Below, piece by piece: positions 24,259 through 33,601 of a stretch of DNA of 64,000 nt. Numbering within the stretch: position 1 is the first letter of the stretch; every line of letters starts with the position of its first letter. The translations under genes and the position numbers were made by a program. This DNA is from JAXGQD01 sp040766665. Lineage in GTDB: Bacteria > Bacillota > Clostridia > Saccharofermentanales > Fastidiosipilaceae. Below the pieces are notes generated by a model. That model made no database searches. It had not been told where the DNA came from and worked only from the letters and a program-made list of their open reading frames with translations. The stretch spans positions 1 to 64,000 of the forward strand of contig JAXGQD010000005.1 in the NCBI GenBank assembly GCA_040766665.1. Direction: 5' to 3'.

Positions 24259-26142
24259 TCAAGTTTTAGATTTTCGTTTGTAGAGCAGTCTCATTGCATT
24301 CAGAATGACGACTAGGATACTTGCCTCGTGAACGAGCATACCGATAGACATGTAGACATAACCAAGGAAGAGTCCTAAGAGCAGCATAAGCACGGTTCCC
24401 ACTGCGATGATGATGTTTTGGCGCAAAACGCGTACCGTCTTTTTCGAGAGGCGCAGAGCGGTCAAAACGCTGCTCAGTTCAGAGCGAATTAAGACGACAT
24501 CAGAGGTTTCTATGGCCACATCCGTTCCGCCACCCATGCCTATGCCTGTATCTGCCTGGGCTAAAGCAGGACTGTCATTCACCCCGTCACCGACAAAGGC
24601 GACATTGAGTCCGGAGGCTTGTAATTCGTGGACCACAGTTAATTTATCTTCAGGCAAAAGTTCTGCACGCACTTCGTCGATGCCGATTTGCCTTGCCACT
24701 GCCGCGGCAGTCTTTTGATTATCACCGGTTAGCATAATGGTACGCTTGATACCGGCAGCTTTGAGTGCAGCGATCGCCTCACGCGCATCTGACTTGATTT
24801 TGTCTGCAACTCCCAGCAAGAGCAGGATAACGCCGTCTTCGGCTACCAGTACAACAGAGGCTCCGTTGTTTTGGACGCTGGCGATGTCCCGTAGCTGCTC
24901 CTCGCTTAGTATCATGCCGTTTTCTGTCATCAGACGCTCATTGCCGACGAGGATCCTTTTGCCATTGATTGTCGCTTCCATGCCGCGCCCTTTATGCGTT
25001 TCGGTGAGTACCACTTCATCTAAGTCCAGGTTTTGTTCTTTGGCGTAATTAACGATGGCTTTCGCCAGAGGGTGGTCGCTGCTTTTTTCGACGAGTGCGG
25101 TTATGGTAAGGGCATGCTCAGGTTTATCACTATAGTGATAGATCTCGGTTACGTCAGGACGTCCGATGGTTAAGGTGCCGGTCTTATCGAAGAGAAAGAC
25201 GTCGGTTTTGGCAAAAGTCGACACGCTTTCTCCGCCTTTAAGCAGCACGTGATCTCTTGCTCCTCGTCCGATACCGGCGACGTTAGCTACAGGAGCACCG
25301 ATGACCAGAGCACCGGGGCAACCCAATACCAGTACGGTTATGGCGATTTCCAGATTCTTCGTGATGAGATAGACCAGAGCGGCCAAAACGACTACGGCTG
25401 GAGTGTACCATTTTGCAAAACGGTCAATGAAACGCTCGGCAGGGGATTTGGCGTCCTGGGCTTCTTCGACCAATGCAATGATTTTAGCAAAACTGGTGTC
25501 TTCACCGACTCGTGTTGCTCTCATTTGAATATGGCCGCCGTCGAGCAATGTGCCGGCATAAACTGTATCGCCGACGACTTTATGTGCCGGAACGGACTCA
25601 CCGTTGATGCTGGCTTCATTGAGGTAGCCTTCACCATCGGTGATGACACCGTCAACCGCCACTTTACCACCGGTTTTTACCAATAAGAGGTCGTCAATTT
25701 CCACATCATCTGCGTCGATTTCTTCCGCTTCTGCGCCAGGGTCGCTTAAACGCCAGGCCGTGGCCGGGGCCATTTCTGTGAGTAATTTGATGGCACTACG
25801 TGTTTTACTCAATGTTCTCTGTTCTAAGAAGGAACCGAATTGAAAGAGGAAAGTCACGACCGCAGCTTCTGTGTATTCCCCGATGAAAAGCGCTCCTATC
25901 ACCGCGATACTGACCAAAACCTCAATGCCGACCGCCTTGTAGCGCAAACCGGAAAGGGCACGATGTAAAATCGGCGCTCCGCTTAAGACGGTAGCTGTCA
26001 GATAGGTGACGTCCTGAATTAGTTTATTGCCGTAAAACTCCATGGCAATAAAACCAATCAAAATCAGAAAACCTGATATGAAAGTCAGTGCGGTGGTAGC
26101 TTTGTTGAAAAAACGGCTAATTGAGCGATTGAGTTTATCCAT
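24259..26142 (-). CDS. Heavy-metal translocating P1B-type ATPase with CPG motif
   Basis: A 627-residue metal-export ATPase. Membrane segments lie near the N-terminus without an HMA domain. The actuator motif is INGESVPAHK near residue 193. The transmembrane metal motif reads LGCPGALVIGAPVANVAGIG, that is CPG where Cu and Zn pumps have CPC. The phosphorylation site FLFDKTGTLTIG, the HP motif SSDHPLAKAIV and the hinge VGDGVNDSPALAQAD follow in order. The C-terminal helices are present. It starts the operon ATPase-HMA-unknown-Crp/Fnr. The CPG variant is seen in some Firmicute pumps; the metal (Zn, Cd, Fe or other) cannot be fixed from sequence. Confidence 0.9.
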   Translation of the reverse strand: MDKLNRSISRFFNKATTALTFISGFLILIGFIAMEFYGNKLIQDVTYLTATVLSGAPILHRALSGLRYKAVGIEVLVSIAVIGALFIGEYTEAAVVTFLFQFGSFLEQRTLSKTRSAIKLLTEMAPATAWRLSDPGAEAEEIDADDVEIDDLLLVKTGGKVAVDGVITDGEGYLNEASINGESVPAHKVVGDTVYAGTLLDGGHIQMRATRVGEDTSFAKIIALVEEAQDAKSPAERFIDRFAKWYTPAVVVLAALVYLITKNLEIAITVLVLGCPGALVIGAPVANVAGIGRGARDHVLLKGGESVSTFAKTDVFLFDKTGTLTIGRPDVTEIYHYSDKPEHALTITALVEKSSDHPLAKAIVNYAKEQNLDLDEVVLTETHKGRGMEATINGKRILVGNERLMTENGMILSEEQLRDIASVQNNGASVVLVAEDGVILLLLGVADKIKSDAREAIAALKAAGIKRTIMLTGDNQKTAAAVARQIGIDEVRAELLPEDKLTVVHELQASGLNVAFVGDGVNDSPALAQADTGIGMGGGTDVAIETSDVVLIRSELSSVLTALRLSKKTVRVLRQNIIIAVGTVLMLLLGLFLGYVYMSIGMLVHEASILVVILNAMRLLYKRKSKT

Positions 26143-26326
26143 GATGTTTTCCTCGATTCCTAGATTGGCCTCAGTTTAACTGGCCTGTCGCAAGTAAACA
26201 TTGACCCAGGTCAAGAATCACAGAACCACAAAGAATCACGCATTTATGAGGGTTGTTTCGGAGGAAAGGAAAAATTTGTTCTCATACTTGGAATGCTGCA
26301 ATACAGCACTATTCAGCAGGACGATC

Positions 26327-26767
26327 TCACGTATCGATTCGCGTCAGTTCTGCAAGGGCTTTGTTGCGATAGGCCAAATCCTCGCGTAAGCTAAAGCCGC
26401 GTTTTTCCCAAAATTGATTTGCCAATTCATTCTTGGCAAAAGCCACCAGAGCCACCTTCTTGATGCCCTCAGTCCTCAGAGCAGCCAAAGCAGCTTCCAC
26501 CAGCGCGCTACCGATACCGTTTTTGCGCTGATTCAGAGCAACTGCGGTGTGATAGATAAAACCACGGCGACCATCGTGCCCACTGAGGATGACACCGACT
26601 ATTTCATCGCGTTCCACAGCAACGAAACAGGTCTTAGGATTACGTTTCAAAAAAGCAGCGATGCCCTCTGGTGAATCATCTTTATCATTTAAGCCCATGC
26701 CGGGCGTGTTTTGCCATAAAGTGCGAACTTGATCATAATCACTGATTTGCATGAGCCTTATTTCCAT
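26327..26767 (-). CDS. GNAT-family N-acetyltransferase
   Basis: A 146-residue acetyltransferase. MEIRLMQISDYDQVRTLWQN, the core GHDGRRGFIYHTAVALNQRK and the acetyl-CoA loop RKNGIGSALVEAAL (R/Q-x-x-G-x-G/A) are clear. GHDGRRGFIYH resembles E. coli YpeA. ATG 26767 has GGAG about 10 bases upstream. It stands alone between the metal group and the PucR gene. Confidence 0.87.
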   Translation of the reverse strand: MEIRLMQISDYDQVRTLWQNTPGMGLNDKDDSPEGIAAFLKRNPKTCFVAVERDEIVGVILSGHDGRRGFIYHTAVALNQRKNGIGSALVEAALAALRTEGIKKVALVAFAKNELANQFWEKRGFSLREDLAYRNKALAELTRIDT

Positions 26768-26813
26768 GTGCAAAAATCTCCATTTGTTTCATTGTCGCTT
26801 ACATATATCCATA

Positions 26814-28073
26814 TTAGTAAATTTTGAGTTGCTCCTGTATGCGGAAACTCAGATTGATATCCGCCAGCAGTCGATCATCGTTTAAATCGATGGCAAAAAC
26901 CTCCTGTACGCGATCCAAGCGATAAATCAACGTGTTGCGATGGATGTGCAGCGCCTGAGCCGTCTTGGCCATACGGTAATTGTGTTCGCAGTATTGCTTT
27001 AATGTCAGGTAATACTCGCTACTGTTCTCGTTGTCGTAGAGGCGTAAACGGTCCAGAAGCGGGTGACACATCCCTGGTGCTGCCGGATGTTTTGACAAAG
27101 CATAAAACAACGGCGCACCGGCTAGATCCTCATGTGAAATCAGTGCTCCATCAAAACCGCCATTTTTACGGATGTACTCCATAGTCAAATGGGCAAGCTT
27201 GCGCATGTGTCGCATTCTCTCAGGGAAATATACCTCCGGCAGTAAAACACTCTGATAACCATATTGATACAACAACTCGGCCGCCATACGCAGACTGCTC
27301 TCGGAAGACGGGCTATCTGTCGTATTTTCGCCTGTCAACAAAACCAAATCGTTGGCGTCATGTAACATGGCCAGTTTCGGAAAACGATGCAACAAGTCTG
27401 CCACAACTGCGGGTGAAAGTGTTTTAAGCTCCGTACTTGAGCCTAATTCGGTATAGAGCATCCGCCAGGGGAGTGGAAAATCACATTGAAAATCTCGACT
27501 AACATTGTCAAAGTCGTTGCGGCTTAAGGCGGGGTCCAACAAATCGTAGAGGTGATGGGCAAAAGTCTTCCCATCATTTGCGATGACGCCGGGATTGCGC
27601 GTCAGCAGTATCGCCAGCATTTCGGATAAGACACCTGCAGCTTCCAAATGCCAGGGGAGCAGGGGATTGTTGCCCAATAAAATACCAAAATGTCCCAGTG
27701 TGCGAGGTTTATCGGTCGATAAATCACTGACTTCTGCAAAAATACGCGGAAATGCACCAACAATGCCTTCTTTGGCATAGAAGGGGGCAAAAGACAGCTC
27801 CTTATCTTGCAAATACTCTTTTGTATAATGCTGCACCAAATCGATAGAAAGGACTGGTGAATTCAAATAATTATCAAAAACAGCATCACCGATTGCCTCT
27901 TGTGGCCAGAGCGCAATCAAGCGATAACGCTCATTGGTCAGCACAATCGGTGCTTTGAAGATCTCATAAGCACATTGTAATAATGTCAAAATCGATCCTT
28001 TTTGAGCACTGAGCAACAAACGCTTATGTACGTCAAGGAGCGCAATATCAATGCTTTTGCTCGTGTTTTTCAC
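26814..28073 (-). CDS. PucR-family transcriptional regulator
   Basis: A regulator of about 419 residues. A GAF-like sensor region occupies the N-terminal half. The C-terminal helix-turn-helix is YCEHNYRMAKTAQALHIHRN then LIYRLDRVQEV, the conserved PucR/CdaR type. The GTG at 28073 is favoured because GAGG lies 8 bases upstream; the ATG two codons earlier has only 2 bases of spacing, and the frame extends to 28181 without support. It is divergent from the old-yellow-enzyme reductase at 28238, a likely target. Confidence 0.82.
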   Translation of the reverse strand: MKNTSKSIDIALLDVHKRLLLSAQKGSILTLLQCAYEIFKAPIVLTNERYRLIALWPQEAIGDAVFDNYLNSPVLSIDLVQHYTKEYLQDKELSFAPFYAKEGIVGAFPRIFAEVSDLSTDKPRTLGHFGILLGNNPLLPWHLEAAGVLSEMLAILLTRNPGVIANDGKTFAHHLYDLLDPALSRNDFDNVSRDFQCDFPLPWRMLYTELGSSTELKTLSPAVVADLLHRFPKLAMLHDANDLVLLTGENTTDSPSSESSLRMAAELLYQYGYQSVLLPEVYFPERMRHMRKLAHLTMEYIRKNGGFDGALISHEDLAGAPLFYALSKHPAAPGMCHPLLDRLRLYDNENSSEYYLTLKQYCEHNYRMAKTAQALHIHRNTLIYRLDRVQEVFAIDLNDDRLLADINLSFRIQEQLKIY

Positions 28074-28237
28074 TTTCATAACCTCATTATATAACCATTG
28101 GGCAAAACGCACAATGCAAGAATTAACTTTTGTGATAAAAAACATGGTTATTATATATCGATAATTATAAGATAGATACAATTAGTCGTTAGTGTATGAA
28201 GATTCACACCGAATCTCATAACGAAAGGAGAGCCCTT

Positions 28238-30184
28238 ATGATGTTTCCTAAAAGCTTTGAGCCTTTAAAAATCGGTTCAAAAACAATGAAGAACAGATTG
28301 GTCGTACCCGCCATGGACTCCGCCATGTGTGAAGAAGACGGTACCATCGGCAAAATGGCATGTGACTACTACGGCCACAGAGCGCACGGCGGTTATGGCA
28401 TGGTCATCACCGAAATCGCAGCCATTGATAAACGCGGTATGGGAATGCCCGGTCAGCCCAGACTTTATGATGATGCATATTTACCAGGTATGAAGAATTT
28501 AGCCAAAGCCATTCAGGATGGTGGCGCATTGGCCATTGTTCAACTGCATCACGCCGGTAGAGAAACCATGTCAGCCATGATTGGCGAAACCCCTTTCTCA
28601 CCCTCCGTTTTGCCTTCTCCCGTTTACAGAGAAATCTTGCATGAAATGACGACTGAAGAAGTGGAAGAAATGGTTGAGTCCTACATCAGCTCAGCTGAGC
28701 GCTGTAAAGTCGCCGGTTTCGACGGTATCGAATTCCACAGTGCCCACGGTTATATGGGTCTGCAATTCCTCAGCCCTCGTACCAATAAGCGTATTGATAA
28801 GTATGGCGGAGACATTGACGGCCGTACCTTATTCCACAGAGAAATTGTTGCCGGCATCCGTGAACGCTGCGGCGAAGATTTCATGATTATTGTACGTACA
28901 GACACCATCGAAGGACGTCTGGGCGGTTTACCCGAAAACGAAGCTATTGCTTTTGCCAAAATTATTGAAAAAGCCGGTGCTGATGCGATTAACGTCTCTG
29001 CCGGTACCTATGCAGCATGGGACGTCATTGTTCCCCCGTCGGATTATGACGAAGGCTGGAACTGGGAAGGCGCCAGACGCATCAAAGGCTATGTGAACAT
29101 CCCGGTCGGTTTGGCCGGACGCCTTGCTACCCCGCGCATAATCGAAGACACTATCGAGCGTGGTGACGCAGACTTTATCTGCCTTGGCCGTGCCAGTATC
29201 GCGGATCCCTTTTTGCCAAATAAAATGGAAGAAGGAAAAGTCGAAGAAATCACACCTTGTGTCGGTTGTACCCAACGCTGCATGAGTTTCAACGATCACG
29301 ACACATTACAGGAAGGGGACTGGGGCGTATCCTGTATGTTCAATCCTTTCTCCAACAACCGCGAAGAAATGCAATACGGACCTGCAGAAACCAAGAAAAA
29401 AGTGCTCGTTGCAGGAGCCGGTATCGGTGGACTCTATGCCGCTCTCGTTTGTGCCGATCGTGGCCACGATGTTTGGCTGTATGAAAAGAACGGCCGCAAT
29501 CAATCCGGTGGTCAGTTCCTTATCGCTGCCTATCCTCCTTTCAAACAGCAGATCACCCGTGTCATTCGCCACTACCTCCATATGTGTGAGAAAAACGGCG
29601 TGAACATGGTCTTCAACCAAGAAGTGAATTCCGACTTTGTGCGCGAGCAGGCTCCCGACGTCTTTATCGATGCTACCGGTGCCGTGCCCTTCATGTTGAA
29701 TCTGCCCGGTTTTGATGCACCCAACGTGGTCCAGGCGAACGAAGTGCTTTGCGGCAAAGTCCAACTGGGCAACAGCGCCCTCGTTATCGGTGGCGGTATG
29801 GTCGGTGTCGAAACGGCCGAATTCTGCCAGGACTACTGCGAAAACGTGACCGTTATCGAGCAACTTCCTGCTATGGCCCATGACCTCTACATGACCGTCC
29901 GTGACGCCATGATCAAACGTTTCCGTCAAAATGGCATCCAAACCCATAAGAACACCAAAGCCCTGCGCTTGGAAGACGGTGTCCTCTATGCCGAAAAGCT
30001 GGGTGAAGAGATCAAGTTCGAAAACTTTGATACCATCATCGTCGCTGCCGGTTCCAGACCCGTAGATACCTTTGAAGATAAAGAAAATCTCGCTGCCGAA
30101 GTGTACACCATCGGTGACGCAAAGAAAGCACGCAGTGCGGTAGAAGCAATCTTTGAAGGCGCCAGAGTCGCGATGAAAGTTTAA
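28238..30184 (+). CDS. NADH:flavin oxidoreductase / enoate reductase (old yellow enzyme fused to FAD-NAD domain)
   Basis: A 648-residue fusion like 2,4-dienoyl-CoA reductase and clostridial 2-enoate reductase. The FMN TIM barrel shows MKNRLVVPAMDSAM, IVQLHHAGRE near residue 105 and FDGIEFHSAHGYMGLQFLSP near 160. A [4Fe-4S] site follows (CVGCTQRCMS, then CMFNP). The FAD domain starts VLVAGAGIGGLYAAL near 390, and the NAD domain has LVIGGGMVGVETAEF near 515. AAGGAG precedes ATG 28238. It reduces an activated C=C bond; the substrate is unknown. A divergent PucR gene probably controls it. Confidence 0.88.
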   Translation: MMFPKSFEPLKIGSKTMKNRLVVPAMDSAMCEEDGTIGKMACDYYGHRAHGGYGMVITEIAAIDKRGMGMPGQPRLYDDAYLPGMKNLAKAIQDGGALAIVQLHHAGRETMSAMIGETPFSPSVLPSPVYREILHEMTTEEVEEMVESYISSAERCKVAGFDGIEFHSAHGYMGLQFLSPRTNKRIDKYGGDIDGRTLFHREIVAGIRERCGEDFMIIVRTDTIEGRLGGLPENEAIAFAKIIEKAGADAINVSAGTYAAWDVIVPPSDYDEGWNWEGARRIKGYVNIPVGLAGRLATPRIIEDTIERGDADFICLGRASIADPFLPNKMEEGKVEEITPCVGCTQRCMSFNDHDTLQEGDWGVSCMFNPFSNNREEMQYGPAETKKKVLVAGAGIGGLYAALVCADRGHDVWLYEKNGRNQSGGQFLIAAYPPFKQQITRVIRHYLHMCEKNGVNMVFNQEVNSDFVREQAPDVFIDATGAVPFMLNLPGFDAPNVVQANEVLCGKVQLGNSALVIGGGMVGVETAEFCQDYCENVTVIEQLPAMAHDLYMTVRDAMIKRFRQNGIQTHKNTKALRLEDGVLYAEKLGEEIKFENFDTIIVAAGSRPVDTFEDKENLAAEVYTIGDAKKARSAVEAIFEGARVAMKV

Positions 30185-30228
30185 TCTAGTCGCACCCCAA
30201 CTTTGAAAAAACTTTCCTGAGTTTTTTA

Positions 30229-30267
30229 AGAAAAGAGCTGTCTGTTGATGCGGATGGCTCTTTTCGA
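30229..30267 (+). terminator. Terminator after the enoate reductase gene
   Basis: AAAAGAGC at 30231-30238 pairs with GCTCTTTT at 30257-30264 across an 18-base loop, ending in TTTTCGATTT. Confidence 0.6.
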
Positions 30268-30342
30268 TTTGATTTACTTGTAGCCGCTTCAGTTTATTTC
30301 CTGTATTATCTGCATTATTACCAGCCCTAGAAGGAGAGCAGC

Positions 30343-30585
30343 ATGACTTGTCCTAAATGCGGAAGTCCTATGGACTTGGGTTATCTTTTCAGTAATCGTA
30401 ATGTGTTTTGGAGCCCGAAGCCCGACATCTACCGCTGGTATGTGCCCAGTGCCAAAGAAGGAGAACTTGCGGTCCTGCCTTTTGCCTTTTTTGGAGCGAA
30501 GCGTGAGGCACATCTCTGTCCCAATTGCAAAACCTGCATCATGGACCTTTCCAAAGCATACGATGAGGAGAGCTCAGCAGAATAA
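30343..30585 (+). CDS. Zinc-ribbon protein (DUF6487-like)
   Basis: An 80-residue protein with two CxxC knuckles: MTCPKCGSPMDLGYLFS at the N-terminus and HLCPNCKTCIMDLSKAY near residue 63. Short zinc-ribbon proteins of this layout (PF20097-like) are common in Firmicutes and have no known role. GAAGGAG lies upstream of the ATG. I see no co-transcribed partner. Confidence 0.72.
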   Translation: MTCPKCGSPMDLGYLFSNRNVFWSPKPDIYRWYVPSAKEGELAVLPFAFFGAKREAHLCPNCKTCIMDLSKAYDEESSAE

Positions 30586-30811
30586 ACGGCTTTTCGTTGC
30601 ATTGGCTTTTGTAGACTTATATCAAAAAAACTAGATCAAAGCACAAGCGCGTGGTATATCAGCTCGCGGCATCATCCATATCACATTCAAGTTCTCAGCT
30701 TAATCGGCTTTTTAGGCATTTTCAGAAGGCTGTTTCTTTCTAGTTTCTTGCTGGCTTTTGCCACAGACATATTTGTTATAATTGTTTCACCGAAGAACGA
30801 AGGGGAATTTC

Positions 30812-33208
30812 ATGATCGAATTTAACTCCAAAGAAATCATCAAACAGCTGTCCGAAGAAGGCGAAATCAGTTTACCTTTGGTACCGATGCGCGGACTTGT
30901 GATACTCCCAAAAGTCTCCGTTGGTTTTGAGATTGGCCGCAGTGTCTCGACATCTGCTGTACGCGCAGCGATGAAGGAAAGACGCTTGATTTTATTGGCC
31001 CCACAATATAATCCTGAAGTGGAAAAGCCCAAAGCCGCAGATTTGGCGCGAGTGGCCTGCCTTTGTTCCATCATTGATGTTGTTGATTCCGGACAGGAAG
31101 AAAACATCCGGGTCAGAGCGGAAGCTTTGATTCGCTGTGACATTATTTCTTATGAAAAAGAGAAGCCCTATTTTCGCGTTAAATGCAAACCGATTTTGGA
31201 AAGTGAACAAAGCGAAAGCGAAAGGCTCGAAGCTGAGGCTTGTAGAAGAGCCATTGTCAAGCGCTTTCAAAGTTTGATTCAGATCACCAACCGCCCCGGG
31301 TCGGATATGGTGGTCTCGCTTTTGCAAATCAGTAAACCTTCTGATGTGGTGGACATTGTCGCAACAAACATTGAGCTGAGTTTTGATGAGATGCTTCATA
31401 TTCTTATTGAACGTGAAGCTTTAAAGCGGCTCTACGACATGCTGGTTTACATGGAAAAAGAGCGTCAGCTGGCAGGCTTTACTGCTGAACTTGAAGATAA
31501 GGTGCGTGAAGCCATAGACGAAGGGCAGAAAGAGTATTATCTACGCGAACAGTTAAAAGTTATCCATGAAGAATTGGGTGAAGGTGAGGATGCCCAGTCA
31601 GAAGTCAATGCCTATTTCGAAAAGCTAGAGCAGATGAATGCCCCTGATGAGACCAAAGAACGCCTTCGTAAAGAAATCAAGAAGTTTGCTAAACTTCCTC
31701 CTTCATATCCTGACTCAGCAGTCGTGCGTAACTACCTTGATTTGGTGTTTGAGTTGCCCTGGGGCAAAAAAGCCGAAGAGAATCTCAGTATCAGCAAAGC
31801 ACGCACACAATTGGATGCCGATCATTACGGTTTAGAGAAGGTTAAAGAGCGTTTATTGGAATACTTGGCGATTCGCGCCAGGCAAATACAACATCAAGTG
31901 GTAGACACGAAAGCGCCCATTCTATGTCTGGTCGGACCTCCCGGTGTAGGAAAAACCTCTGTCGCCATGTCTATAGCCAAAGCACTGGGCAGACCTTATG
32001 TGCGCATGTCACTGGGTGGTGTGAGAGATGAGGCGGATATTCGAGGACATCGCAGAACCTATGTCGGTGCTTTGCCGGGGCGTGTGATCAATGCCATCAA
32101 ATCAGCCAAAGTCGATAATCCGTTGATTTTACTCGATGAAGTGGACAAGCTGGGCAGCGACTACCATGGTGATCCCTCCGCAGCCTTGCTGGAAGTTTTA
32201 GACCCGGAACAAAACAAAGCATTCCACGACCACTATCTGGAATTGGATTATAATCTTTCAAGCGTCCTTTTCCTTACGACTGCCAACACGCACGAATCGA
32301 TTCCGCCTGCTTTGTTAGACCGTATGGAAGTAATCGAATTAAACGGTTATACGGAAGAAGAGAAATACAACATCGCAAAGTTACACCTCTGGCCTAAACA
32401 GATGAAGGCCAATGTCATCAGCAAGAAAGAAGCGGTGCTCCTGAAAGACGGTCTGATGACGGTTATTCGCGAGTATACCAGAGAGGCGGGAGTCAGGCAG
32501 TTGGAGCAAATGCTGGCCAAAGTCTGTCGCCGCTTAGCCTTGGAAATCAGTGAGGAAGAAGCCAAAGAGGGCAAAAAACAACTGCCTGTGCGCATCAAGC
32601 GCAAAGAAATCGTGCACTATCTAGGTAAGCCGCGCTTCCATTACGATAAAGCCGACAAAGTAGACCGCATCGGTCAAGCGACCGGCTTAGCTTGGACCGC
32701 CGTTGGCGGAGAAACATTGACCATCGAGGTGGCGGCAGTCCCCGGTTCGGGTAAACTGGAGCTGACCGGGCATTTAGGCCAAGTCATGCAGGAGTCGGCT
32801 AAAGTGGCCTTAGCCTTTATTCGCACCAAGAGCGAAGAAATCGGACTGGAAGATAAGTTCTTGGACCAGGTTGATATTCATGTCCACGTTCCTGAAGGCG
32901 CGACACCTAAAGACGGTCCGTCTGCCGGCATCACCTTAGCAACTGCACTTTATTCCGCATTAGCCCATGTCCCGGTACGCCATGATTTGGCTATGACCGG
33001 TGAGATTACGATTCGGGGCAGGGTACTGGCAATAGGTGGTTTGAAAGAAAAACTGATTGCCGCTCATCGGGCAGGCATCAAGTTGGCCTTGGTCCCTGCG
33101 GATAACCTTGCTGATCTTGATGAGTTACCGCAATCGGTGAAAAAGGCCATTGAAATTGTGCCAGTTGATGATGCGGAACAGGTATTCAAGAGGGCTTTGT
33201 TGCGATAA
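30812..33208 (+). CDS. lon: ATP-dependent protease Lon (La)
   Basis: A 798-residue full-length LonA. The N-terminal substrate-binding domain begins SLPLVPMRGLVILPK. The AAA+ module has Walker A GPPGVGKT (about 375-382), and Walker B LILLDEVDKL follows. The S16 peptidase domain carries the catalytic Ser in PKDGPSAGITLA (Ser704) and Lys in GGLKEKLIAAHRAG (Lys747), 43 residues apart as in E. coli Lon. ATG 30812 is chosen because GAAGGGGA precedes it; the frame extends to 30782 without support. A TATAAT at 30777-30782 may be its -10 element, but no -35 at proper spacing is evident. It degrades misfolded and regulatory proteins in the cytoplasm. Confidence 0.96.
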   Translation: MIEFNSKEIIKQLSEEGEISLPLVPMRGLVILPKVSVGFEIGRSVSTSAVRAAMKERRLILLAPQYNPEVEKPKAADLARVACLCSIIDVVDSGQEENIRVRAEALIRCDIISYEKEKPYFRVKCKPILESEQSESERLEAEACRRAIVKRFQSLIQITNRPGSDMVVSLLQISKPSDVVDIVATNIELSFDEMLHILIEREALKRLYDMLVYMEKERQLAGFTAELEDKVREAIDEGQKEYYLREQLKVIHEELGEGEDAQSEVNAYFEKLEQMNAPDETKERLRKEIKKFAKLPPSYPDSAVVRNYLDLVFELPWGKKAEENLSISKARTQLDADHYGLEKVKERLLEYLAIRARQIQHQVVDTKAPILCLVGPPGVGKTSVAMSIAKALGRPYVRMSLGGVRDEADIRGHRRTYVGALPGRVINAIKSAKVDNPLILLDEVDKLGSDYHGDPSAALLEVLDPEQNKAFHDHYLELDYNLSSVLFLTTANTHESIPPALLDRMEVIELNGYTEEEKYNIAKLHLWPKQMKANVISKKEAVLLKDGLMTVIREYTREAGVRQLEQMLAKVCRRLALEISEEEAKEGKKQLPVRIKRKEIVHYLGKPRFHYDKADKVDRIGQATGLAWTAVGGETLTIEVAAVPGSGKLELTGHLGQVMQESAKVALAFIRTKSEEIGLEDKFLDQVDIHVHVPEGATPKDGPSAGITLATALYSALAHVPVRHDLAMTGEITIRGRVLAIGGLKEKLIAAHRAGIKLALVPADNLADLDELPQSVKKAIEIVPVDDAEQVFKRALLR

Positions 33209-33257
33209 TGTGGATTCCACTATAATGCGGATTCCTCGAGAATGCGGGTTCCTATGG
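33204..33257. repeat. Three tandem IS21-like terminal repeat units
   Basis: Units of about 18 bases share the core AATGYGGRTTCC: 33204-33221, 33222-33240 and 33241-33257. The first overlaps the lon stop codon. Multiple repeats such as GATAATGCGGATTTC are typical ends of IS21-family elements. No istA or istB gene is nearby. Confidence 0.5.
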
Positions 33258-33328
33258 TAGTTTGGAATCATTTTAAGTCGCCGCCGCGGTACGGGGATTT
33301 CTGTTGTGTAGCGCGTTGCTGTATTACG

Positions 33329-33412
33329 ATGAACTATCTGAAATGTCGATGGACTATTTGAAATGTTGATAGTCTATCTTTAATCTCAACGGATTATCTG
33401 AAATACGTACAG
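33329..33412. repeat. Four degenerate ~20-bp tandem repeats
   Basis: Units starting at 33329, 33349, 33369 and 33390 share the pattern ATGGACTATYTGAAATGTYG. They follow the IS21-like repeats by about 70 bases and may be the opposite end of the same decayed element. The remaining bases to 33601 hold nothing recognised. Confidence 0.5.
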
Positions 33413-33601
33413 AATTTACGGGGTTGTGCTCATTTCAATGATTTTGAGGACCTTGTACAAGTAAAAGTGGGATTTTCTGGACATTAATTACGATAATGTG
33501 GTAGCTATCACCTCATCCCCGAAAAAACTGTCTAAAAAAGTGCATTGGGGTTTGTGCGGAAGCAGTTTAGAGTCACTTATCGCCACATCCTGAAAAATTT
33601 A

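Noticed and set aside
29306..29947. Minus-strand frame of 213 codons in the enoate reductase gene
   Set aside because: Shadow of the FAD/NAD domains of the plus-strand gene.
30748..30782. TTGCTG plus TATAAT as a lon promoter
   Set aside because: The spacing is 23 bases; only the -10 is convincing, and no CIRCE or CtsR-like site was seen.
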